From Prevotellaceae bacterium (lineage in GTDB: Bacteria; Bacteroidota; Bacteroidia; Bacteroidales; UBA932): a stretch of DNA of 6,023 bases. A program made the position numbers and the translations under genes. This document shows, piece by piece, positions 5,756-6,023 of the stretch; the first letter of the stretch is position 1, and the number at the start of each line of letters is the position of its first letter. The stretch lies in contig JAIRMK010000037.1 of NCBI GenBank assembly GCA_031258755.1, positions 1 through 6,023 of the forward strand. Direction: 5' to 3'. The notes beneath the pieces were generated by a model, which was not told where the DNA came from, did no database searches, and saw only the letters and a list, made by a program, of their open reading frames with translations.

Positions 5756-6023
5756 TTATTTCTTCGTGTTGTTCGCTATGCTGGCCACTGCTTTTGCTAT
5801 TTCAGCCAAAAATCGGAAACTTACCAATATTAGAAATCCGTAGATAGGTGCAATAAGAATGCCGGCAATGCCTAATCCAAACAAAGCCTCTCCTCCTACA
5901 TAGTGAAACAGGTTGCCTATTGATGAAGGTCCAATAAATATCCATAAGAATAATGAGGAAAGCGTGCCGATAATGGCCACATAGCCGCCCAGCCACTCGC
6001 CGAATGTTTGCAATAAATGGGCA
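5756..6023 (-). CDS. Small membrane protein of unknown function, 5' end outside the window
   Basis: The reading frame is open from the right edge of the window to a TAA at 5758-5756. The only start-like codon near the edge is a TTG at 6013-6011, and the frame continues upstream of it (Ala-His-Leu before Leu/Gln-Thr-Phe), so I treat the gene as partial. The 88 visible residues hold two strong hydrophobic segments, the first around YVAIIGTLSSLFLWIFIG and the second around GLGIAGILIAPIYGFLIL. They are joined by a short loop (NLFHYVGGEAL) and end in an amphipathic tail, RFLAEIAKAVASIANNTKK. This resembles the many small two-span membrane proteins of Bacteroidetes, often made of a zinc-ribbon or linker plus two spans, but I cannot name a family. 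It converges on korC. Its sequence looks more AT-rich than the operon genes, which may only reflect its short membrane-protein nature. Confidence 0.6.
   Translation of the reverse strand, partial: AHLLQTFGEWLGGYVAIIGTLSSLFLWIFIGPSSIGNLFHYVGGEALFGLGIAGILIAPIYGFLILVSFRFLAEIAKAVASIANNTKK

Overview
The window most likely comes from an anaerobic member of the Bacteroidetes, probably the order Bacteroidales. Two intergenic sites match the phylum's unusual promoter form (a TTTG at about -33, 18 bases, then TAnnTTTG at about -7). Most starts lack a clear Shine-Dalgarno sequence. One locus encodes a complete ferredoxin-dependent 2-oxoacid oxidoreductase of the kind such anaerobes carry. Genus and species cannot be assigned from the sequence alone.

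Left half (141-2825, minus strand): three closely spaced genes, read right to left, follow a good promoter at 2847-2876. They encode a 189-residue single-span membrane protein of unknown function (start moved to 2825), a 463-residue multi-span GT-C-like membrane protein, and a 232-residue family 2 glycosyltransferase of the polyprenyl-phosphate sugar synthase (DPM1-like) type. My inference is that the GT2 enzyme charges a polyprenyl phosphate with a sugar and the GT-C-like protein transfers it outside the membrane. The small protein could be an accessory subunit. The acceptor is not identifiable. Bases 1-140 beyond this set hold no convincing complete gene, but a weak promoter-like site and an ATG at 10-8 suggest another minus-strand gene may begin at the left edge.

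Centre (2826-2980): a divergent, T-rich control region with two mirrored promoters, one per operon, and a 7-base inverted repeat lying over the minus-strand promoter.

Right half (2981-5656, plus strand): a four-gene operon encoding delta (2x[4Fe-4S] ferredoxin), alpha, beta (thiamine diphosphate) and gamma subunits of a 2-oxoacid:ferredoxin oxidoreductase of the Kor/Vor class. Together they would convert a 2-oxoacid and CoA to acyl-CoA and CO2, reducing ferredoxin, or run in reverse. All the family motifs I looked for are present, so the enzyme appears intact. The substrate (2-oxoglutarate or branched-chain 2-oxoacids) cannot be decided by eye.

Right edge (5657-6023): about 100 bases of spacer with a small hairpin, then the 3' part of a convergent minus-strand gene for a small membrane protein that runs off the window. 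No RNA gene, CRISPR array, insertion sequence or clear pseudogene was found. I did not find a clearly novel system. The least explained part is the three-gene glycosyltransfer set, especially its 189-residue member.
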